A stretch of 10,088 bases of DNA from assembly GCA_937957805.1 (NCBI GenBank), contig CALFXW010000062.1, positions 1 to 10,088 on the forward strand. The letters run 5' to 3'. The notes under the pieces were generated by a model. The model saw only the letters and a list, made by a program, of their open reading frames with translations. It was not told the origin of the DNA and searched no databases. The position numbers were made by a program, and so were the translations under genes. Positions 1 through 6,297 of the stretch are shown piece by piece (position 1 is the stretch's first letter; each line of letters begins with the position of its first letter). This DNA comes from an uncultured Sphingopyxis sp. (GTDB taxonomy: Bacteria > Pseudomonadota > Alphaproteobacteria > Sphingomonadales > Sphingomonadaceae).

Positions 1-533
1 CCGCGCAGCGGCCAGATGAACTGCTGTCGCCAGCCATCACTCGTCACCACCGTCCGCCGCGCCGCGACCATTTGCGCGATTTCCCCTGGCCGTCGCGCTT
101 CAAAATCGGCATCCGAGCGCGCCGCGCCGCGCATCGGCGCGTTTATATGCTGCAAGGCCCAGCTGCGGGCCGCAATGTCGAGCCGCCGCTCGACCGGCGC
201 TGCACCATTGCCGGGGTCAAGCCGTAGCGTCACCGAACCTGTCGCGTCCCGATCAAAACCCAAAAGAAAGCTGCCATCGCTGGCGAGCGCTATCGATTCG
301 CCATCGCGCGTCAGTCGCCCTGTCGCGGGGGTAACCCGCCCGCGCAGCAGCGCGCCCTGCTCCGCCACCCCGTCGATCTGGATATGCGCGGCGAGCGCCA
401 CGGCGGCGGGTGCATTCGCCGCCGCGCCATCACCATCGGTTGCGGCAAGCGCGGGGGCAATACAGCTCGCCAGTACGATGAGGATCGGACAAAGGCCAAG
501 GCCGGTCAGCAGGGGGGATGGGTTAGGTAACAT
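1..533 (-). CDS. M23-family metallopeptidase, N-terminal part (runs off the window)
   Basis: Partial gene: 177 codons are visible without a stop before the left edge. The start is ATG at 533-531, four bases after the stop of the DUF2093 gene, with a weak AGAG-type ribosome site overlapping that stop. Residues 1-31 form a hydrophobic export signal. An ALA-A site near residue 30 would suit signal peptidase I, and LASC at residues 21-24 resembles a lipobox, so a lipoprotein is possible. The following ~145 residues match my memory of the N-terminal region of sphingomonad murein peptidases: a small beta domain ending LDIAARSW, a linker, then GWRQQFIWPLR, which in relatives directly precedes the G-x-FG start of the LytM/M23 zinc domain. 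That catalytic domain lies outside the window, so the enzymatic call is inference. Expected role: periplasmic peptidoglycan endopeptidase or cell-wall remodelling factor. It is last in the xseA-DUF2093 transcription unit. Confidence 0.75.
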   Translation of the reverse strand, partial: MLPNPSPLLTGLGLCPILIVLASCIAPALAATDGDGAAANAPAAVALAAHIQIDGVAEQGALLRGRVTPATGRLTRDGESIALASDGSFLLGFDRDATGSVTLRLDPGNGAAPVERRLDIAARSWALQHINAPMRGAARSDADFEARRPGEIAQMVAARRTVVTSDGWRQQFIWPLR

Positions 534-537
534 CACT

Positions 538-753
538 CTAAACCGCAGATTTGCGTCCGCAAATCGCCTCCACCGCCAAGGCGCAGTTCGCATAAGCTTC
601 CTGCCGGTCAACCGACCAGTAACGCAATTCTTCAAGCGATATGGCAGCGCCGCTCAACGCGCACAACACATGATCGCCGCTGCGCCGCATGCGAAAGCCA
701 TTGGGCAGATAATGTAATTGGGCAAGCCGCCCGTGGGGGGACATCAACATCAC
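538..753 (-). CDS. DUF2093 domain-containing protein
   Basis: A small cytoplasmic protein of about 71 residues. The block EELRYWSVDRQEAYAN near residues 41-56, preceded by RSGDHVLCALSGAAI, is the signature of the DUF2093 family, whose function is unknown. The family is short and common in Alphaproteobacteria, and this copy is full length. The start is GTG at 753 or ATG at 750 (reading GTG ATG TTG ATG); an AAGGGCGG stretch about 12-15 bases upstream is the only ribosome-site candidate and does not decide between them. The gene lies 51 bases after the xseA stop and 4 bases before the M23 peptidase start, so it is probably cotranscribed with both. I recall this gene next to xseA in other alphaproteobacteria, which would hint at a linked but unknown job. 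Two cysteines are present (near residues 31 and 65), without a recognisable metal motif. Confidence 0.85.
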   Translation of the reverse strand: MMLMSPHGRLAQLHYLPNGFRMRRSGDHVLCALSGAAISLEELRYWSVDRQEAYANCALAVEAICGRKSAV

Positions 754-804
754 CCGATAGTGCCGCCCTTGGCCAGTAAAGGCAAGCTTTGCTGCACAAT
801 CCGC

Positions 805-2235
805 TTATCCGAACAGGTCGCCCTGCGGCGCAGGTGGCGCCGTTTTGGGTGGTGGGGGGGGCTTTGCCTTGGGCGGTGGCGGCACATCGCCAATCACTGC
901 ATCCACCGCGCCATCGGCGAAGATGAGTTGCACCTGCCCGGCCGCCGCCGCCGTCTTGGCGCTCGCCAAAATCCGGCCATGGCCATCGCGCACCATGGCA
1001 TAGCCGCGCGCCAGCAATTGCCGGGGGTCGAGCGCGCCGAGCAGCCGCCATTGCGCATCCAGCCGTTCGCGCGCGCGGCGCAACTGGTTGACGATCAGCG
1101 CGGGGCTGAGCGCGCCTGCTACGCCCCCCAACGCGCGGTGCCCCTCTGTCAAACGCAGGCGAAACGCCTGTTGCAAGCGCGCCGCGCCATCGTCGAGCAT
1201 CTGACGCTGTGGGGCGAGCAGCCGGTCAAGCCCCGGCATACGCTGTCCCCATTCGCCCAGTCGCGTGGCCTTTTCCTGAGTCAAACGGCGCATCGCGCGC
1301 GCGCCGCGCAGCGACAGATCGGTCAGATCATCGACCAGCATCTGGCGCACCGGCACCGCCTGTTCGGCCGCTGCCGTCGGGGTTGGCGCACGCAAATCCG
1401 CCGCATAATCGATGAGCGTGGTGTCTGTTTCATGCCCGACTGCGGAGATGAGGGGGATGCGGCATGCGGCGGCGGCGCGCACCACAATTTCCTCATTAAA
1501 TGCCCATAAATCCTCTATTGAACCACCGCCGCGCGCAACGATGACAACATCGGGGCGCGGCACGCCATTTTGCCCGTCGATGGCGTCAAACCCCCGAATC
1601 GCCGCTGCAATTTGTTCCGCCGCCCCCTGCCCCTGCACCAGCACCGGCCAGACCAGCACATGGGTCGGCATGCGATCCGCCAGACGATGCAAAATGTCGC
1701 GAATCACCGCGCCGGTGGGCGAAGTGACAACCCCGATGGTCTGCGGGAAAAAGGGGATGGGCCGTTTACGATCGCTGGCAAACAGCCCCTCTGCGGCCAG
1801 ACGTGCCTTGGTCTTTTCGAGGAGGGCGAGCAACGCCCCCTCCCCCGCCAATTCGACATTTTCGACGACAATCTGATATTTGGAGCGCCCGGGGTAGGTG
1901 GTGAGCCGCCCGGTGGCGATGACATCCGCGCCATCCTGCATCGCAAAGCCGATGCGCCCCGCCGACCCGCGCCACATCACCGCGTCGAGCACCGCGTCCG
2001 CGTCCTTCAGCGCGAAATAAAGGTGGCCCGATGCCGGGCGTTTGAACCCCGAAACTTCGCCGCGCACGCGCACATGGCCGAACGTCCCCTCCACCTGTCG
2101 CTTGAGCGCGGCGGACAATTCCCCCACCGACAGCGGCGCGCCATTATCGCCGATATTGTCGGAAACGCGCCCGTGCGCTACCGCGCCGCGCAGGCCCATT
2201 TGGGCATCATCAGCGGCAGGGGTTTTTTCGGGCAA
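805..2235 (-). CDS. xseA: Exodeoxyribonuclease VII large subunit XseA
   Basis: Large subunit of exonuclease VII, which with several XseB subunits degrades single-stranded DNA into oligonucleotides in repair and recombination. The frame codes for 476 residues. An OB-fold DNA-binding domain covers about residues 35-135 (SVGELSAALKR, then VRVRGEVSGFKRPASGHLYF). The catalytic domain follows, with TSPTGAVIRDI at 171-181, VARGGGSIEDLWAFNEE at 233-249 and SAVGHETDTTLIDYAADLR at 264-282, all family hallmarks. A helical region follows, and the last 26 residues form an unusually proline-rich tail ending GDLFG. The TTG start at 2235-2233 is chosen because a perfect AGGAGG sits seven bases upstream. ATG at 2199 would shorten it by 12 residues, still before the conserved core, but has no good ribosome site. 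The start overlaps the first base of divergent purD. The xseB gene is not in the window. Confidence 0.96.
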   Translation of the reverse strand: MPEKTPAADDAQMGLRGAVAHGRVSDNIGDNGAPLSVGELSAALKRQVEGTFGHVRVRGEVSGFKRPASGHLYFALKDADAVLDAVMWRGSAGRIGFAMQDGADVIATGRLTTYPGRSKYQIVVENVELAGEGALLALLEKTKARLAAEGLFASDRKRPIPFFPQTIGVVTSPTGAVIRDILHRLADRMPTHVLVWPVLVQGQGAAEQIAAAIRGFDAIDGQNGVPRPDVVIVARGGGSIEDLWAFNEEIVVRAAAACRIPLISAVGHETDTTLIDYAADLRAPTPTAAAEQAVPVRQMLVDDLTDLSLRGARAMRRLTQEKATRLGEWGQRMPGLDRLLAPQRQMLDDGAARLQQAFRLRLTEGHRALGGVAGALSPALIVNQLRRARERLDAQWRLLGALDPRQLLARGYAMVRDGHGRILASAKTAAAAGQVQLIFADGAVDAVIGDVPPPPKAKPPPPPKTAPPAPQGDLFG

Positions 2236-3494
2236 TGCATATCCTCCTCATCGGTGCGGGCGGGCGCGAACATGCGCTGGCGTGGAAGCTGGCGCAATCC
2301 CCCAGCTGCACCCGGCTGAGCGCCGCGCCGGGCAATCCGGGTATCGCCCAGCATGCGACAATCGTCGATGTCGATAGCAATGATTTCGCCGCCGTCGCGC
2401 AATTTTGCGCCGATAGCGCCGTCAACCTCGTCATCGTCGGCCCCGAAGCGCCACTGGTCGCCGGACTTGCCGATGTGCTGCGCGCGGCGGGCATTGCTGT
2501 ATTCGGCCCATCCGCCGCCGCCGCGATGCTGGAGGGGAGCAAGGGCTTCGTCAAAGCACTTTGCGCAGCCCACGCCATCCCCACCGCTGCCTTTGCCCGC
2601 CATGATGCCGCCGACACCGCGATTGCCGACCTGCCGCGTTTCGGTCTGCCGGTGGTGATCAAGGCGGACGGGCTGGCCGCGGGCAAGGGCGTCATCATTG
2701 CCACCAGTGCGGCAGAGGCGGTGGCGGCGGTGCGCGACATGTTCGACGGCAGTTTCGGCGCGGCGGGCACCAGCATCGTCATCGAAGAATTTATGGTGGG
2801 GGAGGAGGTCAGCCTCTTTGCCCTGTGCGACGGCCAAACCATCCTCCCCTTTGGTTCGGCGCAGGACCATAAACGGGTGGGGGATGGCGACACCGGGCCA
2901 AATACCGGCGGCATGGGTGCCTATTCGCCCGCCCCCTGCCTGACCGACGAATTGGAGGCGGCGGCGATGGAAAAAATCATCCGCCCGACCGTCGCCGCGA
3001 TGGCCGCAGCGGGCAGCCCCTATGTCGGCGTCCTTTATGCCGGGCTGATGCTGACCGTGGATGGCCCAAAGCTGGTCGAATATAATTGCCGTTTCGGCGA
3101 CCCCGAATGTCAGGTTTTGCTGCCGCGCTTTACCGGCGATCTGGCGGCCTTGTTGTTCGCAGCGGCAAATGGGCGGCTGGATGGGTGCGATGCGCCCTTC
3201 AGCGATGACAGCGCAATCACCATCGTCATGGCGGCAAAGGGCTATCCCGCCGCGCCCGCCAGCGGCGGGGCAATCCACCTGCCCGACACTGTGCCCGCGC
3301 ACTGCCAGATTTTCCATGCCGGCACCGCGCAAGCCGGTGGGGCATTGGTGGCAAATGGTGGCCGCGTCCTTAATGTCGGGGCGCAGGCCGCTGATTTGGC
3401 AAGTGCACAGGCGGCGGCCTATGCTTTGATTGAGCAGGTCGATTTTGCCGATGGCTTCTATCGCAAGGATATTGGCTGGCGCGGAGTGAAATAA
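2235..3494 (+). CDS. purD: Phosphoribosylamine-glycine ligase (GAR synthetase) PurD
   Basis: Catalyses the second step of de novo purine synthesis in the cytoplasm: 5-phosphoribosylamine + glycine + ATP gives glycinamide ribonucleotide + ADP + phosphate. The 419 residues match the usual length (E. coli about 430). The N-domain begins MHILLIGAGGREHALAWK, with GNPG at 33-36 and VGPEAPLVAGL at 68-78. The ATP-grasp region has VIKADGLAAGKGV at 141-153, GPNTGGMGAYSP at 221-232 and EYNCRFGDPECQ at 282-293, which carries the metal-binding Glu and Asn. The C-terminal domain is complete and ends near the TAA at 3492. The start is fixed by the family N-terminus. Its 5' end overlaps the xseA start by one base, so its promoter must lie inside xseA. 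It is followed after four bases by a membrane-anchored HhH protein and is probably cotranscribed with it. Confidence 0.97.
   Translation: MHILLIGAGGREHALAWKLAQSPSCTRLSAAPGNPGIAQHATIVDVDSNDFAAVAQFCADSAVNLVIVGPEAPLVAGLADVLRAAGIAVFGPSAAAAMLEGSKGFVKALCAAHAIPTAAFARHDAADTAIADLPRFGLPVVIKADGLAAGKGVIIATSAAEAVAAVRDMFDGSFGAAGTSIVIEEFMVGEEVSLFALCDGQTILPFGSAQDHKRVGDGDTGPNTGGMGAYSPAPCLTDELEAAAMEKIIRPTVAAMAAAGSPYVGVLYAGLMLTVDGPKLVEYNCRFGDPECQVLLPRFTGDLAALLFAAANGRLDGCDAPFSDDSAITIVMAAKGYPAAPASGGAIHLPDTVPAHCQIFHAGTAQAGGALVANGGRVLNVGAQAADLASAQAAAYALIEQVDFADGFYRKDIGWRGVK
2243..2248 (-). promoter_or_regulatory. Ribosome binding site of xseA inside purD
   Basis: Read on the minus strand this is AGGAGG, seven bases before the TTG start of xseA at 2235. 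It falls within codons 3-5 of purD on the other strand (part of the His-Ile-Leu-Leu-Ile beta strand). It is the main reason for preferring the TTG start. By contrast purD has only weak candidates (AGGGG at 2218-2222, 12 bases upstream, or CGGG close to the ATG). Confidence 0.65.
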
Positions 3495-3498
3495 TCTT

Positions 3499-3984
3499 AT
3501 GATGCAAACTATCTATATTATCTTCGCAGCTATCGCGCTCATCGCGCTGCTATGCATCTGGCTGTTTTTGCGCTGGCGCGCCAATGCGCCAAAGGCAAAA
3601 TTGAACGACCCCGATCGCCCGCGGCTCGAACCACGCAAGCCCGATATTGTGCTGGCCAGCGCGGCGGATTTTTCTGCCACAAAATCCGAAGCCGTTTTGG
3701 TGCCCAGCACCCGCGACAGGCCGCGCATCGCGGCTGCAAATGGCCCGGCCGATGATCTGCGCCGGATAAAGGGTCTGGGGCCAAAACTGGCCGCACTGCT
3801 GGGCGATTTGGGGGTAACCCGTTTTGACCAGATTGCCGCATGGAACGATGCCGACATTGCGCAAATCGACGCGCATCTGGGCCAATTTGCCGGGCGCATC
3901 ACCCGCGATGCCTGGGTTGAGCAGGCGGCATTTTTGGCCCGTGGGGATGAGGATGGGTTTAAGGCAAAATTCGGCGCGCTTTAG
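3499..3984 (+). CDS. Membrane-anchored helix-hairpin-helix protein
   Basis: A 161-residue protein of unknown function. Residues 3-25 form one strongly hydrophobic helix followed by RWR, so it is probably anchored in the inner membrane with the C-terminus in the cytoplasm (positive-inside rule). A charged, Pro-rich linker covers about 28-84. Residues 85-150 (DDLRRIKGLGPKLAALLGDLG, with FDQIAAW and FAGRITRDAWVEQA) form a helix-hairpin-helix unit with the GLGPK hairpin. The same type of domain occurs as a C-terminal addition on alphaproteobacterial NuoE and ribosomal protein L21, where it is not clearly a nuclease. DNA binding is therefore possible but unproven. The ATG lies four bases after the purD stop, with GGAG at 3482-3485 inside the purD end as a somewhat distant ribosome site, suggesting coupling. 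No catalytic motif is visible. Confidence 0.85.
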   Translation: MMQTIYIIFAAIALIALLCIWLFLRWRANAPKAKLNDPDRPRLEPRKPDIVLASAADFSATKSEAVLVPSTRDRPRIAAANGPADDLRRIKGLGPKLAALLGDLGVTRFDQIAAWNDADIAQIDAHLGQFAGRITRDAWVEQAAFLARGDEDGFKAKFGAL

Positions 3985-4002
3985 GCAATAAGCCAGTTTG
4001 CC

Positions 4003-4022
4003 ATTCCCGCGCATGCGGGGAT
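4003..4022. repeat. GC-rich hairpin ATTCCCGC-GCAT-GCGGGGAT
   Basis: Eight-base arms with one G:T pair and a four-base loop, 18 bases after the HhH gene stop. It belongs to the same CCCGC-type style as the hairpin at 4251-4270, as in dispersed intergenic palindromes of many proteobacteria. It could protect the 3' end of the purD transcript. No T-run follows. Confidence 0.6.
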
Positions 4023-4085
4023 CCGCCAAAAGATAAGACCCACCCCCGATTGAAAAAACCCCACCCCTTGACACCCACCCCCTAA

Positions 4086-4110
4086 CCCCCCCCCGCAAGC
4101 GGGAGGGGGG
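4086..4110. repeat. C-run/G-run hairpin around CCCGC-AA-GCGGG
   Basis: A run of nine C is followed by a short hairpin (CCCGC 4092-4096, GCGGG 4099-4103) and, after one A, six G. The C-run and G-run can extend the stem past the single mismatch. The preceding bases (4051-4085) are C-rich, with several CCCACCCC-like units. This resembles a common sphingomonad intergenic repeat, from memory and not checked. Confidence 0.55.
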
Positions 4111-4162
4111 ATACTCTCTGCGCCCTCTGCTTCCTTCGCGCGGCTGCGTGAAACTGGAATAT

Positions 4163-4204
4163 AGCGCAAAGTTGGGCCATGGATGCTGAAACAAGTTCAG
4201 CATG
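4163..4204. repeat. 42-bp direct repeat, copy 1
   Basis: Identical over 42 bases to 4514-4555. The second half contains a perfect hairpin at 4183-4203, ATGCTGAA-ACAAG-TTCAGCAT (8-bp arms, 5-base loop). The last 16 bases plus two (ACAAGTTCAGCATGAC, 4191-4206) recur at 9346-9361. Confidence 0.85.
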
Positions 4205-4250
4205 ACGATTGTTGTTACCCCGCCCTTGACCTAACCGGCCCGCGGGGCTG

Positions 4251-4270
4251 ATTCCCGCCTACACGGGAAT
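4251..4270. repeat. Hairpin ATTCCCG-CCTACA-CGGGAAT
   Basis: Perfect seven-base arms and a six-base loop. The sequence type (ATTCCCGC...CGGGAATGAC) is familiar from dispersed proteobacterial intergenic repeats. It is related to the hairpin at 4003-4022. Confidence 0.65.
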
Positions 4271-4285
4271 GACAATGGGGGGCTG

Positions 4286-4393
4286 TGCTCCGGCGTATGC
4301 AGGAGGAGTCTTGCCTGTGCTCCTGCGAAAGCAGGAGCCTAGCCGCGCCAGAACAGGATGTTTTGCCACTAAGCCCCTGCATACGCCGGGGCA
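4286..4393. repeat. Large inverted repeat with an internal GAAA-loop hairpin
   Basis: The arms 4286-4303 (TGCTCCGGCGTATGCAGG) and 4376-4393 are reverse complements at 17 of 18 bases. Between them, 4319-4338 forms a perfect hairpin GCTCCTGC-GAAA-GCAGGAGC with a GNRA-type tetraloop. An RNA from either strand could fold into a two-tier structure. It could be a small nonautonomous mobile element or a structured RNA. No open reading frame or transposase accompanies it. Confidence 0.7.
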
Positions 4394-4422
4394 CAACATA
4401 TGGCGAACTGCACCCCGCCCGT

Positions 4423-4447
4423 TCGTATCGAGCGTGTCGAGATACGA
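4423..4447. repeat. Hairpin TCGTATC-N11-GATACGA, family shared with the right end
   Basis: Perfect seven-base arms. Its left part, CCCGTTCGTATCGAGCGTGT and the next three bases (4418-4440), is repeated without change at 9305-9327 on the other side of the riboflavin operon. The TCGA-rich style is that of dispersed intergenic palindromes. Confidence 0.7.
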
Positions 4448-4513
4448 GCGCAATCGATTTCTAACCCCTTGGCGGCGTGTTAGCTTGGGCGACTTGGCGC
4501 GAAACAGGCATTA

Positions 4514-4555
4514 AGCGCAAAGTTGGGCCATGGATGCTGAAACAAGTTCAGCATG
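4514..4555. repeat. 42-bp direct repeat, copy 2
   Basis: Perfect copy of 4163-4204 in the same orientation. Its hairpin (4534-4554) lies 24 bases downstream of the ribH stop, so it may serve as the 3' end structure of the riboflavin operon mRNA. No U-run follows it on the minus strand, so intrinsic termination is doubtful. Confidence 0.85.
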
Positions 4556-4578
4556 GCGAAGGATTGTTTGACCGTCCG

Positions 4579-5013
4579 TCAATATTGTCCCGATTTAAAC
4601 CTCTGCGCCAATTGCCACATCGCAACCGCCGCCTTGGCCGCGCCGCCACCCTTGTCCATCTGTGCAGGGTCGGCCCGCGCGATGGCCTGCGCTTCATTTT
4701 CGGTGGTAAGTATACCGTTGCCGATGGCGATACCATCCAGCGTTAACGCCATGACCGCGCGCGCGCTTTCGTTCGAAACCACTTCGAAATGATAGGTTTC
4801 GCCGCGAATGACCACGCCCAGCGCGACAAAGCCGTCATAACGCTCGCTGCCCTCCGCCATGGCGATGGCGGCGGGGATTTCGAGCGCGCCCGGAACCGTA
4901 ACAGTCGAATGTGTGTGCCCCGCCGCCTCCAGCGCGGCGCGCGCACCGGTGAGCAGCATGTCGTTCAAATGGGCATAGAAACGCGCCTCTACAATCAGGA
5001 AATGCGCCATCAT
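4579..5013 (-). CDS. ribH: 6,7-dimethyl-8-ribityllumazine synthase RibH
   Basis: Penultimate step of riboflavin synthesis: condenses 3,4-dihydroxy-2-butanone 4-phosphate with 5-amino-6-ribitylaminouracil to give lumazine. The 144 residues are a normal, slightly short length. Motifs: FYAHLNDMLL at 12-21, VPGALEIPAAIAMA at 40-53 (substrate site), ALGVVIRGETYHFEVVSNESA at 64-84 with the catalytic His near 75, GILTTENEAQA at 100-110 and KGGGAA at 121-126. The family assembles into pentamers or 60-mer cages. The start ATG overlaps the stop of the upstream RibBX gene as ATGA (5013-5010), a classic translational coupling; a second ATG follows at once. It is the last gene of the operon and supplies the step immediately after RibB, whose product it uses. 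Confidence 0.96.
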   Translation of the reverse strand: MMAHFLIVEARFYAHLNDMLLTGARAALEAAGHTHSTVTVPGALEIPAAIAMAEGSERYDGFVALGVVIRGETYHFEVVSNESARAVMALTLDGIAIGNGILTTENEAQAIARADPAQMDKGGGAAKAAVAMWQLAQRFKSGQY

Positions 5014-6287
5014 TCTTCCCCCGGAATATTGCGTTCACCCACGATGGACAGGCCATAACCCTCCAGCCCCACCAAATTGGTGTGCGACGGGGTGAGCAAT
5101 TCCATCTGATGGACGCCAAGGTCGGCCAAAATTTGCGCGCCAATGCCATAGGTGCGCAAATCCATCGGCGCGCCGGGGGCGGCGGGCGTTGCGTCGGGCG
5201 CATCCCCTGCACCGGGCAGCGGGCGCATGAGCAGGACAATCAACCCCGCGCCCGCTTCGCCGATTGCGTCCATGGAACGTTGCAGGCGGCGTTTGCGCTG
5301 CCCCGGCCGTCCGAATAAATCATCGAGGATGGATAATGGGTGCATCCGCACCAACGTCGTGCCCTGTGGGTCAACCGGCCCCTTTTGCAGCACCAGATGG
5401 ACAATGCCATCGAGTGTGTTGCGATAGGATTTCAGCCGCCAATCACCGCCATAATCCGACTGAAAGGGTTCGTCGGCGATACATTCGACCAGCGAATCAT
5501 TGCGGTGGCGATAGGCGATGAGGTCGGCAATCGTCCCGATTTTAAGGCCATGTCGCCGCGCAAAGGGGATGAGGTCGGAAAGGCGGGCCATCGTCCCGTC
5601 TTCGTTCATAATTTCGCAGATGACCCCCGACGGGTTCAGCCCGGCGAGCCGCGAAATATCCACCGACGCCTCTGTATGGCCCGCGCGAACCAGCACCCCG
5701 CCATCGCGCGCAATCAGCGGGAAAACATGCCCCGGCGTCACAATATCCTCGCGCCCTTTTGATGCATCAATCGCGACCGAAATGGTGCGCGCGCGGTCGC
5801 CAGCTGAAATGCCGGTGGTAACCCCTTCGCGCGCTTCGATGCTGGTGGTAAAGGCGGTTTCATGGCGCGTGCCGTTGGCGCGGCTCATCAACCCCAGCCC
5901 CAGCGCGTCCACCCGCGCGCGCGGCAATGTCAGGCAGATGAGCCCGCGTCCATGCGTCGCCATGAAATTAATCGCCGCCGGGGTCGCCATTTGCGCGGGG
6001 ATAATCAGGTCGCCCTCATTCTCCCTATCCTCATCATCAACCAATATATACATGCGGCCGTTGCGCGCTTCGTCGATGATTTCCTCGACACTGGCCATTG
6101 GCGATGCATCGCTGCCATAGGCCAGCCAGTCGCCCAGCTTGCGCAATGTTTCGGCGGTCGGGTTCCAGTCCGCCTGATCCAGATCGCGCAAACTGTTGGC
6201 GTGCAAGCCAGCGGCACGGGCAAGGCCGGATTTGGTGATGCTGCCATCGGTAACGGCGGCGCGACAACGTGTGATGATATCGTCCAT
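5010..6287 (-). CDS. ribB: HTH - 3,4-dihydroxy-2-butanone 4-phosphate synthase - RibA-like fusion (RibBX type)
   Basis: 425 residues in three parts. Residues ~5-55 form an XRE-like helix-turn-helix (TKSGLARAAGLHANSLRDL, then WNPTAETLRKL). Residues ~64-265 are DHBP synthase, which makes the four-carbon riboflavin precursor from ribulose 5-phosphate: VDDEDRENEGDLI at 83-95, GTRHETAFTTSI at 139-150, TPGHVFPLIARDGGVLVRAGHTEAS at 184-208, ICEIMNEDG at 223-231. Residues ~285-425 resemble GTP cyclohydrolase II (DLRTYGIGAQILADLGV, LVGLEGYGLSIV) but lack the zinc cysteines (ECLTGD...CDC in true RibA) and most catalytic residues. It is thus probably cyclohydrolase-dead, like the RibBX variants described in Proteobacteria. 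The ATG at 6287 keeps the HTH; no good ribosome site precedes it. A perfect palindrome sits just upstream, and the gene overlaps ribH by four bases. The fused HTH suggests autoregulation (inference). Confidence 0.94.
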   Translation of the reverse strand: MDDIITRCRAAVTDGSITKSGLARAAGLHANSLRDLDQADWNPTAETLRKLGDWLAYGSDASPMASVEEIIDEARNGRMYILVDDEDRENEGDLIIPAQMATPAAINFMATHGRGLICLTLPRARVDALGLGLMSRANGTRHETAFTTSIEAREGVTTGISAGDRARTISVAIDASKGREDIVTPGHVFPLIARDGGVLVRAGHTEASVDISRLAGLNPSGVICEIMNEDGTMARLSDLIPFARRHGLKIGTIADLIAYRHRNDSLVECIADEPFQSDYGGDWRLKSYRNTLDGIVHLVLQKGPVDPQGTTLVRMHPLSILDDLFGRPGQRKRRLQRSMDAIGEAGAGLIVLLMRPLPGAGDAPDATPAAPGAPMDLRTYGIGAQILADLGVHQMELLTPSHTNLVGLEGYGLSIVGERNIPGEE

Positions 6288-6297
6288 AAAGGGCGCG

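Larger units (their letters stand above)
3985..4578. other. Gene-free stretch filled with palindromic repeats
   Basis: No convincing coding region: the open frames here are short, start inside palindromes and resemble no protein I know. It lies between the 3' ends of two convergent units (purD-HhH from the left, the riboflavin operon from the right). It holds at least six inverted repeats, two copies of a 42-bp element and a C-tract block, listed separately. Both flanking transcripts must end here, yet no classical hairpin plus T-run terminator is evident. Confidence 0.75.

Noticed and set aside
16..717. Long plus-strand open frame (233 codons)
   Set aside because: Antisense to the M23 peptidase and DUF2093 genes; Arg/Ala/Ser-rich product without family features, typical of GC-rich shadow frames.
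718..1509. Plus-strand frame of 263 codons
   Set aside because: Fully antisense to the well-supported xseA; His/Arg/Gln-rich product is a shadow translation.
2178..3332. Minus-strand frame of 384 codons opposite purD
   Set aside because: Antisense to purD with its conserved motifs; Gly/Arg/Asp-rich product unlike any protein. Its apparent N-terminal extension does not explain the xseA start.
4269..4514. Short ORFs in the repeat region
   Set aside because: They run through palindromes on both strands, lack ribosome sites and give low-complexity products.
3985..4578. CRISPR array or tRNA
   Set aside because: The repeats are of different families with irregular spacing, only two copies are identical, and no tRNA-like cloverleaf was recognised.
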